Shown piece by piece: positions 18,647 through 27,930 of a stretch of 64,000 nucleotides of DNA. How positions within the stretch are numbered: the stretch's first letter is position 1; each line of letters opens with the position of its first letter. The notes under the pieces were generated by a model. The model saw only the letters and a list, made by a program, of their open reading frames with translations, had not been told where the DNA came from and made no database searches. Origin of the DNA: Streptomyces viridochromogenes. Its GTDB lineage: Bacteria; Actinomycetota; Actinomycetes; Streptomycetales; Streptomycetaceae. The stretch lies in NCBI RefSeq assembly GCF_001270495.1, contig NZ_LGUR01000230.1, positions 1 through 64,000 of the forward strand. Direction: 5' to 3'. The position numbers and the translations under genes are program-made.

Positions 18647-19362
18647 GGCCGTACCTCCCCCAGGTAGGCGGTGAGGACCGTCTCGTCGGTCTGTACGCGG
18701 GAGGGCGGGCCGCTGGCGACGACGGCGCCGAGGTCGAGGACGTGCACCTCGTCGCAGACGCTCATCACCAGGCTCATGTCGTGCTCGACGAGCAGGACGG
18801 CCGTGCCCTCGTCGGCGAGGGAGCGCAGCAGGGCGGCGAACCGCCGCGTCTCCTCCGCGTCCTGGCCCGCGGCGGGTTCGTCCAGGAGCAGGACGCGCGG
18901 GCCGAGGACGAGGGCGCGGCCGACCTCGACCAGGCGGGCCAGGCCGGTGGGGAGCGCGTCGGCCGCGTCGTCGGCCACACCGGTCAGGCCGAGCCGTGCC
19001 AGTACGGCGTCGGCCGTGCGGGCGGCGTGGCGGCGCCCCGGGCCGAGTTCGGCGGCGACGAGCAGGTTGTCGCGCACCGAGAGACGGCCGAAGAGCTCCA
19101 GGTGCTGGAAGGTGCGGGACATCCCGCGGCGGGCGCGACGGGCGGGGCCTTCCCGGGTGATGTCGCGGCCGTCGAGGCGGATACGGCCGGTGCGGGGTCG
19201 GCGCAGCCCGCAGACCACGTCGAACAGCGTGGACTTTCCCGCGCCGTTGGGCCCGATGAGGCCGGTGACCCGGCCTGCCTCGGCCGTCAGCGACACGCCG
19301 TCGAGGGCACGGCGTCCTCCGAAGGACACGGTGATCTCCTCAGCCCGCAGCAATGGTGGCAC
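18643..19362 (-). CDS. livG: Liv-type ABC transporter ATPase LivG
   Basis: 239 residues. Walker A LIGPNGAGKSTLFD, GMSRTFQHLELFGRLSV (typical LivG Q-loop), a family-typical degenerate signature (LPTGLARLVEVGRAL) and Walker B VLLLDEPAAGQD. Overlaps the permease gene by 23 bp and livF by 4 bp. Confidence 0.92.
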   Translation of the reverse strand: MPPLLRAEEITVSFGGRRALDGVSLTAEAGRVTGLIGPNGAGKSTLFDVVCGLRRPRTGRIRLDGRDITREGPARRARRGMSRTFQHLELFGRLSVRDNLLVAAELGPGRRHAARTADAVLARLGLTGVADDAADALPTGLARLVEVGRALVLGPRVLLLDEPAAGQDAEETRRFAALLRSLADEGTAVLLVEHDMSLVMSVCDEVHVLDLGAVVASGPPSRVQTDETVLTAYLGEVRP

Positions 19363-21451
19363 GGCTCAGCACCTCCCCGTCCTCGGACCGCCAAGGGCGG
19401 CGTACTCCCCACCACTCGGGCGGGATGTCGGTGGGCGGCCGCTGTGCGGCGGCGGCGCGGACGCGCAGCAGCAGGGCCGTGACGAGGGCGATCGCGAGGA
19501 GCAGCCATCCGTTCGCCACGTCGAGCGCCGCGAGCAGCCAGCACACGCCGAGGACGCCGAGCAGCCCGCACAGCAACGGCCGGTTCCGTCCCAGCGGCGC
19601 CCATTCGGCCCGCATCTGGGCCAGGACACCGCTGGGGCTGTGGGCGAGGCCCATGCCCGCGAGGGCGACGAGCAGGGCGGTCACGTCGTGCACCCAGGAG
19701 CCGAGGCCGCTCATCAGCTGCGCCGGCAGGACGAAGGCGATGCCGGTGAACAATCCCGTGCCCACGGCGCCGAGGCCGCCGATGACCGCGATCAGGAAGA
19801 TCGGCAGCCCGGCGATGAGATTGAACTGGTCGGCGGTGACGGTCTGCAGCTGCATGCCGTACAGGGCACCGCCCAGTCCCGCGATCCCGGCGGACAGAGC
19901 GAAGACGGCCGTCTTGGTGACGAGGAGCCGTCCGCCGAGGGTGGCGTAGGCGGCCTCGCTGTCGCGCAGCGCGATCAGCCGACGGCCGAACCGGCCCCGG
20001 CGCAGCGCGGCGACACCGACCGAGGCGAGCGCGAGACAGACGGCGGAGAGCACCAGTAGCTGGGACGGTGAGGTGAGGCGCAGGCCGAACAGGTCGGGGC
20101 CGCTGACGGTCACCGAACCCTGATCGAAGAAGGTGATGCGCACACCCAGCACATCGAAGGCGGGCAGAGTGAAGATCCAGCGGTCGAGGACGACGGCGAA
20201 GGCAGCGGTGCCGAGCGCCAGATAGATGCCGGACAGGCGCAGGGCGGGCAGGGCGATCAGCGCGCCGACGGCCGCGGTGACCAGCATGGCGACGGGCAGC
20301 GCCCACAGCTCGCCGTGCGCGCCGAGGTGTCCCCAGACCACGGCGCCGATGCCGGCGATGGACAGCTGGCACAGGGAGATCTGCCCGGTGTATCCCGCCA
20401 GGGGCACGAAGGACAGGGCGATGACGCCGAGCGGGAAGAGCGTGCCGTAGGAGAGGAGGTCGTCCTCCGCCAGGACCGTCACCAGGACCAACGCGAAGAG
20501 CACGACGGTGCCCGCGAGGAGGAGGCTGCCGCGGACCGTGGGCAGCGGGACCCGTACCGGGGTGCGGTCACGGCCGCGCAGCCTGCGGTGCGGGAAGGCG
20601 AGCAGGGCCAGGAACAGCAGCAGAGCGGGGGCTGCCAGGCGCAGGCCCGGAAGGTAGTCGTTCTGCGGCAGGTAGCCCGCGAGGTAGGCCTCCAGCAGGC
20701 CGACGACGAGAGCCCCGAGAAAGGTGAGCGGCAGACTGCGCAGACGGCCGAAGACGGCGGCGGTGTAGGCGCTGACGATGAGCAGCGACAGCTGCTGGGC
20801 GTCGAGCGCGACGGCGGGCGCGATGAGGATGCCGCCGACGGCGGCGAGCTGGATGCCGAGCACCCAGGCGAGCCGCGTGGCACGCAGCGGATCGGCGCCG
20901 GTGAGGCCGGCGAGAGCCCGGTCGTCGACGGAGGCGCGCATCTCCGTGCCGGCGCGGGTGCGGTGCAGCAGGACCCAGAGGGCCGCGGCGATCGCCAGGG
21001 CGACGGCCATGGTGATCGCCTGGTGCCAGGTGACGGCGGCCGGGCCGAGGCGCAGCGCGGGCCGATCGGCGAGGAACGGCGTGAGCGGGCGCGCGGTGTT
21101 GGGGTCCCACACCCAGCGGGCGAGCGCGATGCACCCGGTGAGCAGCGCGACGGTCATCACGAGGCGTTCGGCCTCGCCGAGCGCCTGCACCGGCCGCATG
21201 AGCACGCGTTCCACGAACAGGCCGAAGGCGGGGGCCAGGACGAGCAGGACGAAGGCGAGGGCGAGCGGGACCGGCCAGCCCCAGCCGACGGCCAGCTGCC
21301 AGTAGGCGAAGGCGGACAGCATCCCGGCCGCGCCGTGGGCGAAGTTGAACACACCGGTGGTGGCGTGGGTGACCACCAGACCGGTGCCGATCACGGCATA
21401 GACGGCGGCGGTACTCAGGCCGACCACCGTGAAGGCCAGGAATTGATCCAT
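19340..21451 (-). CDS. fused Liv-type permease (LivH-LivM)
   Basis: 703 residues. The N-terminal half (about 1-290) is LivH-like: FTVVGLSTAAVYAVIGTGLV and TTGVFNFAHGAAGMLSAFAY are hallmark stretches. The second half (about 310-610) is LivM-like, with PLAGYTGQISLCQLSIAGIG and IALRDSEAAYATLGGRLLV. A further two or three helices (about 600-660) and a polar tail follow. The subunits are normally separate polypeptides. First gene of the leftward importer operon, 14 bp from an inverted repeat (21465-21485). The matching binding protein is at 61829. Confidence 0.92.
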   Translation of the reverse strand: MDQFLAFTVVGLSTAAVYAVIGTGLVVTHATTGVFNFAHGAAGMLSAFAYWQLAVGWGWPVPLALAFVLLVLAPAFGLFVERVLMRPVQALGEAERLVMTVALLTGCIALARWVWDPNTARPLTPFLADRPALRLGPAAVTWHQAITMAVALAIAAALWVLLHRTRAGTEMRASVDDRALAGLTGADPLRATRLAWVLGIQLAAVGGILIAPAVALDAQQLSLLIVSAYTAAVFGRLRSLPLTFLGALVVGLLEAYLAGYLPQNDYLPGLRLAAPALLLFLALLAFPHRRLRGRDRTPVRVPLPTVRGSLLLAGTVVLFALVLVTVLAEDDLLSYGTLFPLGVIALSFVPLAGYTGQISLCQLSIAGIGAVVWGHLGAHGELWALPVAMLVTAAVGALIALPALRLSGIYLALGTAAFAVVLDRWIFTLPAFDVLGVRITFFDQGSVTVSGPDLFGLRLTSPSQLLVLSAVCLALASVGVAALRRGRFGRRLIALRDSEAAYATLGGRLLVTKTAVFALSAGIAGLGGALYGMQLQTVTADQFNLIAGLPIFLIAVIGGLGAVGTGLFTGIAFVLPAQLMSGLGSWVHDVTALLVALAGMGLAHSPSGVLAQMRAEWAPLGRNRPLLCGLLGVLGVCWLLAALDVANGWLLLAIALVTALLLRVRAAAAQRPPTDIPPEWWGVRRPWRSEDGEVLSRATIAAG

Positions 21452-21464
21452 GTCTTGGAAATTA

Positions 21465-21528
21465 GCTTCTCCCTATTGGAGAAGCAACCATCCGGAGCAA
21501 TACTCCTTTAGTGAGAATGACATTCTCG
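21465..21528. promoter_or_regulatory. divergent operator region, three inverted repeats
   Basis: Between livHM and the rightward SnoaL gene. (1) GCTTCTCC-N5-GGAGAAGC, 21465-21485, 8-bp perfect arms. (2) GGAG-N5-CTCC, 21494-21506. (3) GAGAATG-A-CATTCTC, 21513-21527, perfect, the island's common motif in the GAGAA-N5-TTCTC form. Centres are 25 and 20 bp apart. Likely repressor sites serving both directions. Confidence 0.7.
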
Positions 21529-21546
21529 TACGAGAGGACGAAGCCC

Positions 21547-21963
21547 TTGAGCGTCACCGACGACCTGGTGGAGATCGAACAGCTCCTCGCCCGTTACGCG
21601 GTCGCCATGACCCGCGGTGACGTGGACCGGGTGCTCGCCGTGTTCGCCCCGGACGGCAGCTACAGCGCCTTCGGCGACACCTACCCGCTCGACGAGTTCC
21701 CGGCGCTCGTCTCCGCCGCCCCGAAGGGGCTGTTCCTCGTGGGCACGCCGGTGGTCGAGCTGGCCGGCGACACGGCCACCGGCACCCAGCCCCTGTGCTT
21801 CGTCGAGCACTCCGAGCACGCCATGCGCATCGGCTACTACGACGACACCTACGTCCGCACCCCCGAGGGCTGGCGGCTGCGCACCCGCGCCATGACCTTC
21901 ATCCGCCGCAGCGGCGCCCACGACTCGGGCCGCCCGCACGCCTTCGAGCGCACCCGCTCGTGA
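21547..21963 (+). CDS. SnoaL/NTF2-like protein
   Basis: 138 residues from TTG 21547 (MSVTDDLVEIEQLLARYAVA), chosen because GAGAGGA lies eight bases before it; upstream GTG/ATG codons sit inside the operator. The sequence has the typical SnoaL_4/NTF2 pattern: N-terminal helices ending MTRGDVDRVLAVFAPDG, then a curved beta-sheet with YYDDTYVRTPEGWRLRTRAM. Family members are hydratases, isomerases, cyclases or non-catalytic partners. It is coupled to the acyl-CoA dehydrogenase gene by a GTGA overlap, which suggests a CoA-ester substrate. Confidence 0.8.
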   Translation: MSVTDDLVEIEQLLARYAVAMTRGDVDRVLAVFAPDGSYSAFGDTYPLDEFPALVSAAPKGLFLVGTPVVELAGDTATGTQPLCFVEHSEHAMRIGYYDDTYVRTPEGWRLRTRAMTFIRRSGAHDSGRPHAFERTRS

Positions 21964-23054
21964 GGATCGAGGAGTTCCGCCGGGCGCTGGGCGCCTGGCT
22001 GGACCGCCACGACCTGTCCCCCGGTACGGACCACTCCCTGGACGCCCAGGTCGCCCAGCTGGCCCGCGTCCGGCGGGAGCTGTGGGCGGCGGACTGGATG
22101 CGGCACGGATGGCCGGAGGCGGTCGGCGGACTCGGCGGCCCGAGCATGCTGCGAGCGGTGCTGGGCGAGGAGGTCGCCTCGCGGGACCTCGCCGAGCCCG
22201 GCCTGTGGTCGATGGTCGAGGTGCTGGTCCCCACGCTGATCGACTACGCGCCGCCCGCGCTCGCCGCCGAGATGGTGCCCCGGCTGCTCGGCGGCGAGGA
22301 GCAGTGGTGCCAGGGTTTCTCCGAGCCCGGCTCGGGCAGTGACCTGGCGTCCCTGTCCACGCGTGCGGTCCCGCGGGGGGACGACTGGGTGGTGACGGGG
22401 CAGAAGGTGTGGACGAGCCTCGCCCAGTACGCGGCCCGCTGCGTCCTGCTCGCCCGGACGGGAGGGCCGGGGCACGGCGGCATCAGCGCCTTCTTCGTCG
22501 ACATGGACTCCCCCGGCATCACCGTACGGCCACTTCGCACGATGCACGGCGTCGACGAGTTCGCCGAGGTGTTCTTCGACGACGTGCGGATCCCCGCCGG
22601 GCGGCTGCTGGGCTCCCCCGGCGACGGCTGGCGGCTGGCGATGGACCTGTTGCCGCACGAGCGGTCCACCTGCTTCTGGCACCGCGTCGCCCACCTCTAC
22701 AGCCGCCTCGACCGGCTCCTGGCCGACGGCTGCGAGCCGGACGCGGACGCGCTGGGTGCCGTCTGGCTCGACCTGCACAGCGTGCGCTGCCGCTCGGCCG
22801 CCACACAACGGGCCCTGGCGGACGGCGGGCGGCTCGGCCCGGAGACCTCCGTGGACAAGATCCTGCTGGCCGGTGCCGAGCAACGGCTCTTCGACACGGC
22901 GCGGGACCTACTGCCGGGGTCGGTGGAGCTGGCGCCGGACGGGACGTGGCGCACCGAGTACCTCTACTCGCGGGCCGCGACCATCTACGGCGGCACCGCC
23001 GAGATCCAGCGCAACATCGTCGCCCGCCGTCTGCTGGACCTCGGGAAGGAGTGA
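21960..23054 (+). CDS. acyl-CoA dehydrogenase, large subunit
   Basis: 364 residues from GTG 21960, which overlaps the TGA of the SnoaL gene. Standard FadE layout: N-terminal helices, FAD-binding CQGFSEPGSGSDLASLSTRA, beta-barrel (WVVTGQKVWTSLAQYA) and the C-terminal stretch ATIYGGTAEIQRNIVARRLL. The next gene is a short divergent dehydrogenase, so the two probably form the alpha2-beta2 enzyme known from actinobacterial steroid catabolism (for example FadE28-FadE29). FAD-dependent alpha,beta-desaturation of an acyl-CoA. Confidence 0.88.
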   Translation: MRIEEFRRALGAWLDRHDLSPGTDHSLDAQVAQLARVRRELWAADWMRHGWPEAVGGLGGPSMLRAVLGEEVASRDLAEPGLWSMVEVLVPTLIDYAPPALAAEMVPRLLGGEEQWCQGFSEPGSGSDLASLSTRAVPRGDDWVVTGQKVWTSLAQYAARCVLLARTGGPGHGGISAFFVDMDSPGITVRPLRTMHGVDEFAEVFFDDVRIPAGRLLGSPGDGWRLAMDLLPHERSTCFWHRVAHLYSRLDRLLADGCEPDADALGAVWLDLHSVRCRSAATQRALADGGRLGPETSVDKILLAGAEQRLFDTARDLLPGSVELAPDGTWRTEYLYSRAATIYGGTAEIQRNIVARRLLDLGKE

Positions 23055-23060
23055 GACGCG

Positions 23061-23918
23061 GTGGACGCCGCTGAACGCGCGCTGCTGGAAGATGCCCTGC
23101 GCAAGTCCCTGACGACGAGCGGGCCGGAAGCCGAACCGGGCGCCGCCCTGGCCGAGTTGGGCTGGACGGAGATGCTCGCAGAGGAACCGGGTACCGCGAT
23201 CCCGCTGGTGTTCCGGCTGCTCGGAGAGACCGGCTCCCAGGCCCCGGTCCTCAACGACGTCGTCCTGCTGGCGGCGGGCCGCCCGCTCGGGGGTACGCCG
23301 CCGCTGCCGTACGCGGGCGGGGCCTGGGTGCGGTGGCTGCGGGGCGCGGGAGGCCCGGCCGGCCCACTGGATCCCGGGCTCCCGCTGCGCCACGCCGAAC
23401 CCGATGACCTTCCCGCGCCTGCCGTGGCGGCGGGCCGCCGGGCTCTGGGCTGGTGGCTGCTGGGCACCGGGCGGGCCATGCTGACGCTCACCCGCGAACA
23501 CGTGCTGGACCGCGAGCAGTTCGGCCGTCCCCTCGCCTCCTTCCAGGCCCTGCGGCACCGGCTGGCGGAGACGTATGTGGCACTGGAGGCGGCGGAGGCG
23601 GTGCTGGTCGCGGCCGGGGCTCCGGATACGGACCGCCCCGCCGTGCAGGACACCGAAGCGCTGGACGACGCCGACGCCCTGCACCACACCGGCGCGCTGC
23701 TCGCCAAAGCCGCCGCCGGCCGGGCCGCGCTCACCGCGGCCCGCCACTGCCAGCAGGCGCTCGGCGGTATCGGCTTCACCGCCGAGCACGCCCTGCACCG
23801 GCACGTCAAACGTGCCCTGGTGCTCGACGGACTGCTCGGCTCCACCCGTGAACTGACCCGCGAGGCCGGCCGGTTGCTGCTGCGTGAGGCGCGCGCGCCC
23901 CGCCTCGTCGACCTGTGA
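23061..23918 (+). CDS. acyl-CoA dehydrogenase, small partner subunit
   Basis: 285 residues, shorter than the usual 380. The middle beta-domain is largely missing, while the C-terminal helical domain is clear (REHVLDREQFGRPLASFQAL, then ARHCQQALGGIGFTAEHALH). GTG start with GGAG about nine bases upstream, six bases after the previous stop. Such short, degenerate FadE chains act only with a full-length partner; here the partner is the gene immediately upstream. Confidence 0.85.
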   Translation: MDAAERALLEDALRKSLTTSGPEAEPGAALAELGWTEMLAEEPGTAIPLVFRLLGETGSQAPVLNDVVLLAAGRPLGGTPPLPYAGGAWVRWLRGAGGPAGPLDPGLPLRHAEPDDLPAPAVAAGRRALGWWLLGTGRAMLTLTREHVLDREQFGRPLASFQALRHRLAETYVALEAAEAVLVAAGAPDTDRPAVQDTEALDDADALHHTGALLAKAAAGRAALTAARHCQQALGGIGFTAEHALHRHVKRALVLDGLLGSTRELTREAGRLLLREARAPRLVDL

Positions 23919-23928
23919 GGGGCACCCC

Positions 23929-24726
23929 GTGACCGACCCGTGGAACGACCTGCTCGGCTGTCTCGACCTCGCTCCCTGCGGGCCGGGCACCTACGAGGGC
24001 CGCTCGCAACACCTGCAGTACCGGCGGCTGTTCGGCGGACAGTTGCTCGCCCAGTTCACCTGCGCGGCACAGCTCGCCGTGCCGGGCAAGGGGCTGAAAT
24101 CGCTCCACACGCAGTTCCTGCGGGAAGGGCACACGGGTGAACCCGTGCGTTACGAGACCGAGGTGCCACAGCAGGGGCGCACCTTCGCGACCGTACGGCT
24201 GACCGCCCGCCAGGAACGGGGAGTCGTCGCGGTGGCGAACGCGAGCCTGCACGTGTGGGAGGAGGGACCCGGCCGCCAGACGGCCGACCCCACGCCGACG
24301 CTTCCCGGGCCCGAACGCGCCGTCGAGCTGGGCCTGCTGCCCTGGGAGTCGAGGGCGGCGACCGATCTCGACACCGGGAAGTCCGAGCCGCCCGAGTACG
24401 AGCTGTGGACTCTCATCCCGGACGCTCCCCGCGCCCTCGCACCCGCCCTCCTCGCCTACACCTCCGACCTCACGCCCATCGGCACCGCGCTACGTCCCGT
24501 GGAGGGCGTGACGCAGGCGGAGGCGGGCCGTGCGTTCGCCTCGGCCGTCACCGCACACACCGTGTGGTTCCACCGGCCGTTCACCACCGGGGACTGGTTG
24601 CTGCTGCGCCAGCACAGCCCGCTCGCCGCGCACGGGCGGTGCTTCGGCCGCGGGGACGTCCTGACAGTGGACGGCACGCTGCTCGCGTCGTACGCACAGG
24701 AGGCGTTGTTGCGGTTCCCTGCATGA
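23929..24726 (+). CDS. tesB: acyl-CoA thioesterase II (TesB family)
   Basis: 265 residues from GTG 23929. A double hot-dog protein: first repeat with RRLFGGQLLAQFTCAAQ and SLHTQFLREG, second with AYTSDLTPIGTALRP, VWFHRPFTTGDWLLLRQHSP and GRCFGRGDVLTVDGTLLASY, matching TesB. The Asp in the TSDLT motif is the expected catalytic residue. Last of four rightward genes (SnoaL, two FadE, thioesterase). It releases CoA from an intermediate or dead-end acyl-CoA. Confidence 0.87.
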   Translation: MTDPWNDLLGCLDLAPCGPGTYEGRSQHLQYRRLFGGQLLAQFTCAAQLAVPGKGLKSLHTQFLREGHTGEPVRYETEVPQQGRTFATVRLTARQERGVVAVANASLHVWEEGPGRQTADPTPTLPGPERAVELGLLPWESRAATDLDTGKSEPPEYELWTLIPDAPRALAPALLAYTSDLTPIGTALRPVEGVTQAEAGRAFASAVTAHTVWFHRPFTTGDWLLLRQHSPLAAHGRCFGRGDVLTVDGTLLASYAQEALLRFPA

Positions 24727-24770
24727 AGGGTGGCCGACGCCGTGCGACGCCCCGTCGGGGCCGAGGCGGG

Positions 24771-26075
24771 TCAGTGGCTCGCTCGGGTGACGAGGTCGTC
24801 GATGGTCTGAGCGGGCCGGAGGAGTTCGAATCGGACATCTCCGCGCGGACCGGTGCGGACTCCGTAGACGGCGGGTTCGGGCAGAGTGTTGAAGTGGTAG
24901 GGGGCGGAGAAGCAGTAGGCGCCGGTGTCGAGGATCGTCACGACATCGCCCGGCACGAGCGCGGGCAGGCGACGGGCTCGGGCGATGACGTCGCCGGCGA
25001 AGCAGAGAGGGCCGGCGATGTCCTGCGCCACCAGTGGTCCGGTCTTGCGGGCGCCGGTGGGGTGGTGTGCCGCGACGCGCAGAGGCCAGGAGTCCGGCTG
25101 GAACACAGTGCGTGTGGCGACCTGGGCGCCGGCGTGGGTGATGGCGATCGGGCGTCCCCCGGAGGTCTTGGTGTACTCGACGTAGGCGGCGGTGAAGCCG
25201 TTCTTGGAGAGCAGCGAGTGACCGAACTCGGTGACGATCCGGTATGCGCCGGTGAACAGGGCAGGTGCGTGATCGCGCAGGTGAGCCACGTAGGTGTCGA
25301 AGCCGGGGGTGGTGTCGTCGGTGTCGAAGTCGACCGGAAGTCCGCCGCCGATGTCGATGCCGGTGATCTGTCGCCGGCCGATTTCGGCGTTGACCTTGTC
25401 GGCGAACGCGACCGTCTTCGCGATGCCCTCGGCGATCAGGTCGAGCGGGCAGCCCTGTGATCCGACGTGCGCGTGCACCCAGGTCAGCCAGGGATGCTCC
25501 CGGTAAGCGCGCAGCAGCCGCTGCATGTTGCCGTCGTCCTCCAGCGCGATGCCGAACTTGGATGTCGCTGTCGCGGTGCTGCTCGCTGCGATGGAGCCGG
25601 CGCCGACCTGGGGGTTGATCCGTATCCCGATCCGCGAGGTCGACGAACACGTGGCGAGGAGGTCGCCGATGCGGTCCAGCTCCTGGAAGTTGTCCGCGTT
25701 CACCGCGACACCCAGTTCCAGTGCCTGGCGGAGTTCCGCGCGAGTCTTCGCCGGGGAGTCGAAAACGATCTGTTCGGGGGCGAAGCCGGCGGCCAGGGCC
25801 TGGGCCAGCTCCCCGGCACTGGCCACCTCGCAGCCCATGCCGAGTCCTCGAAGCTCCTTCAGCAGCGGCACCAAGGGGTTCGCCTTCGCCGCGAAGGCAT
25901 GCAGCACGGAGACCGAGCCGCGGAAGGCCTGCTGAAGCGCCGCGACGCTGTCGGCGACGCCGTCGAGGTCGACAAACCCCGCGAGCAGCGCGTCGTCCGG
26001 ATCGATGAGCCGCTGTCGTATCGCGGCGGTGAGGATACGTTCGCGTCGCAGTGCTGCCTGGGAGCCGGTCACCAT
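24771..26075 (-). CDS. PLP-dependent decarboxylase (DapDC/ODC fold III)
   Basis: 434 residues from ATG 26075 with GGAAGG four bases upstream; longer frames lack a site. The N-terminal alanine-racemase-like barrel holds FAAKANP (Lys as PLP Schiff base), HVGSQG and GGGLPVDF (PLP phosphate loop). The C-terminal beta-domain holds AGPLCFAGD and DTGAYCFSAPYHFN, with Cys and Tyr of the diaminopimelate/ornithine decarboxylase site. The substrate is an amino acid, but which one is not clear from the sequence. It lies 205 bp downstream of a PucR gene on the same strand and lacks the island's operator. Confidence 0.8.
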   Translation of the reverse strand: MVTGSQAALRRERILTAAIRQRLIDPDDALLAGFVDLDGVADSVAALQQAFRGSVSVLHAFAAKANPLVPLLKELRGLGMGCEVASAGELAQALAAGFAPEQIVFDSPAKTRAELRQALELGVAVNADNFQELDRIGDLLATCSSTSRIGIRINPQVGAGSIAASSTATATSKFGIALEDDGNMQRLLRAYREHPWLTWVHAHVGSQGCPLDLIAEGIAKTVAFADKVNAEIGRRQITGIDIGGGLPVDFDTDDTTPGFDTYVAHLRDHAPALFTGAYRIVTEFGHSLLSKNGFTAAYVEYTKTSGGRPIAITHAGAQVATRTVFQPDSWPLRVAAHHPTGARKTGPLVAQDIAGPLCFAGDVIARARRLPALVPGDVVTILDTGAYCFSAPYHFNTLPEPAVYGVRTGPRGDVRFELLRPAQTIDDLVTRASH

Positions 26076-26280
26076 GCACCTTCCGGGTCGTCGGAGTGAT
26101 CGCCCGGGCGCACCGGACGCACAAGCCCCAGACTCCCGCACCGCCGATACGGCGTCTTCGTCCCGGCGACCACACTTCTCAGCTCCGGCACGCGCCCGCT
26201 GACCATGGGCCGCGCGCGACCGGTGCGTCGTCGTGCCAGGGCACGAACGCGACCCGCCGCAGTGGTGCGCGCCGACGACC

Positions 26281-27930
26281 TCAGCGATCGTCGGCGTTGT
26301 CGTGACTCATGAGGCGCAGTTGCAGATGGGCCAGGAGCCGGGCCTCTGGATCGTCCAGCTCTATGCCGCACACCTCACGCACCCGGCGGATGCGGTAACG
26401 GAACGTGTTGGAGTGGATGCCCAGCGCCCGGGATGCGGCGGGTACGTCCGAGAAGTGATCGAGGTAGGCACGCAGTGTGTCGATCAAGGCTCCGCCGTGC
26501 TCGGCGTCGTACGCGGCCAAACGTGTCACCGGCAGCTCCGGCGGCAGCGGCATCTCGCGCAGCGCATCGGCGAAGCGCAGCATCGTCACCGTCTCGGCGA
26601 CCTCGCCCACCCGCGCGACGGTGCCGAGTCCGTCGCGGGACAGCAGTGCTCGCAGCGCCAGGTCGGCCGTCCGCCGGGACTCGGCCGCCTGCTGCAGGTG
26701 CGCTCCCACCTCCCCGACACCGACGCACACCCGCGCGGCGAGGGTCGCTGACAGCTTCCCGGCAAGGGCCTCACCCAACCGCGCCACCTGTGCCGCGGCG
26801 GACTCGGCGTCCGGTGCCAATCCACCCACCAGGACAAGCACACCACCGGTGACCGCCAGCACGACCGCCTCATGCCCGTGCGCGGCACACTGCACGGCCA
26901 CCAGATCCGGAACGCGGTCCTCGTCCCGACCACCGCGTCCGGCGTGCACCGCCAGCACCGCGCACCGGCCCTCGACCGGCAGCGAGGTGCGTGCTGCCAG
27001 CGCCTCGGCGGAGCCCAAACCCTCCAGCAAGGCGCGCGCCGTCTCCTGCACCACCTGCAGCTGCCCGGCCCGGCGGGAGCGGTGGTGGAGAAGGTGCGGT
27101 GCGGCCGCCCGCGCGGCGGCCCGCAGGTCGTCCGCCGCGGTCTCCGGCAACGACCGCCCGGCGGCCGCCACCCAGAGGGAGCCCAACGCCTCGCCACCGG
27201 CAGTGACCGCGATGGCCAACCGTTCGGGGAGATCCTCCTCAGCCGGCCGGTGAACCACATCCCCCGAACCCCACAGCAGCCGGAAGAAGCCGGTCTCCCT
27301 CATCGCGGTCACCGCCGAGTCCGGCACTCGGCGACCGAGGATGGTCCGTCGGCGCATATCGTCCACGTCCTCGTCCGTGGACGAGTAGGCGAGTACGCGT
27401 GACTGCAGGTCCTCGATCGTCACCGCCCCACCGACCAAGGCGGCCACCGCGTCGGCCAATCCTTCCAGATCACCCAGAGTCACCCGTGCGATCTGTGGAT
27501 CGGCCGGGCAGCCGACAGCGGTCAGTCCCGCCCGCAGCACGCCCACCAACTGCGCCCAGGCGACCCATGCCGTGCGAAAGAACACCGCCACACCCGCATC
27601 CGCGGCCGCCGAACGCACCACCGGCCTCGCCCGTCCGGGCAAGTCCGGGCCGAAGACCACGGCCACTGCCCTGGCGTGGCCCGCCGCCCGGATCACGTCG
27701 GCGGCAGCGCTCGAACCGGGGTCGACCCCGACCGCCAGCAGAACCTGCCCCGGCAACACCCCCGGATCCAGCGCGTCCCACACGGTCACGCCCTGTACAG
27801 GAACCGCCAAGCCGTGGGGAGCCGCATACAGCTCAAGGACCCCGGCCCCCACCACCGACAGCAGAGCTTCCAACGTCGGACCGGGCGCCGTCGAGGGCCG
27901 GTGAGAGGGGTAAGAACCACCTGCCTGCAT
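26281..27930 (-). CDS. PucR/CdaR-type transcriptional regulator
   Basis: 549 residues from ATG 27930, with AGGGG six bases before; a GTG five codons upstream is possible. N-terminal domain about 25-150 (VPVQGVTVWDALDPGVLPGQ) resembles the PucR purine-type sensor. The middle is GAF-like and cyclase-like (CdaR/GGDEF-like). The C-terminal helix-turn-helix (LIDTLRAYLDHFSDVPAASR then LGIHSNTFRYRIRRV) is diagnostic. PucR proteins usually activate nearby amino-acid or purine catabolism; here the decarboxylase downstream is the likely target. Confidence 0.88.
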   Translation of the reverse strand: MQAGGSYPSHRPSTAPGPTLEALLSVVGAGVLELYAAPHGLAVPVQGVTVWDALDPGVLPGQVLLAVGVDPGSSAAADVIRAAGHARAVAVVFGPDLPGRARPVVRSAAADAGVAVFFRTAWVAWAQLVGVLRAGLTAVGCPADPQIARVTLGDLEGLADAVAALVGGAVTIEDLQSRVLAYSSTDEDVDDMRRRTILGRRVPDSAVTAMRETGFFRLLWGSGDVVHRPAEEDLPERLAIAVTAGGEALGSLWVAAAGRSLPETAADDLRAAARAAAPHLLHHRSRRAGQLQVVQETARALLEGLGSAEALAARTSLPVEGRCAVLAVHAGRGGRDEDRVPDLVAVQCAAHGHEAVVLAVTGGVLVLVGGLAPDAESAAAQVARLGEALAGKLSATLAARVCVGVGEVGAHLQQAAESRRTADLALRALLSRDGLGTVARVGEVAETVTMLRFADALREMPLPPELPVTRLAAYDAEHGGALIDTLRAYLDHFSDVPAASRALGIHSNTFRYRIRRVREVCGIELDDPEARLLAHLQLRLMSHDNADDR

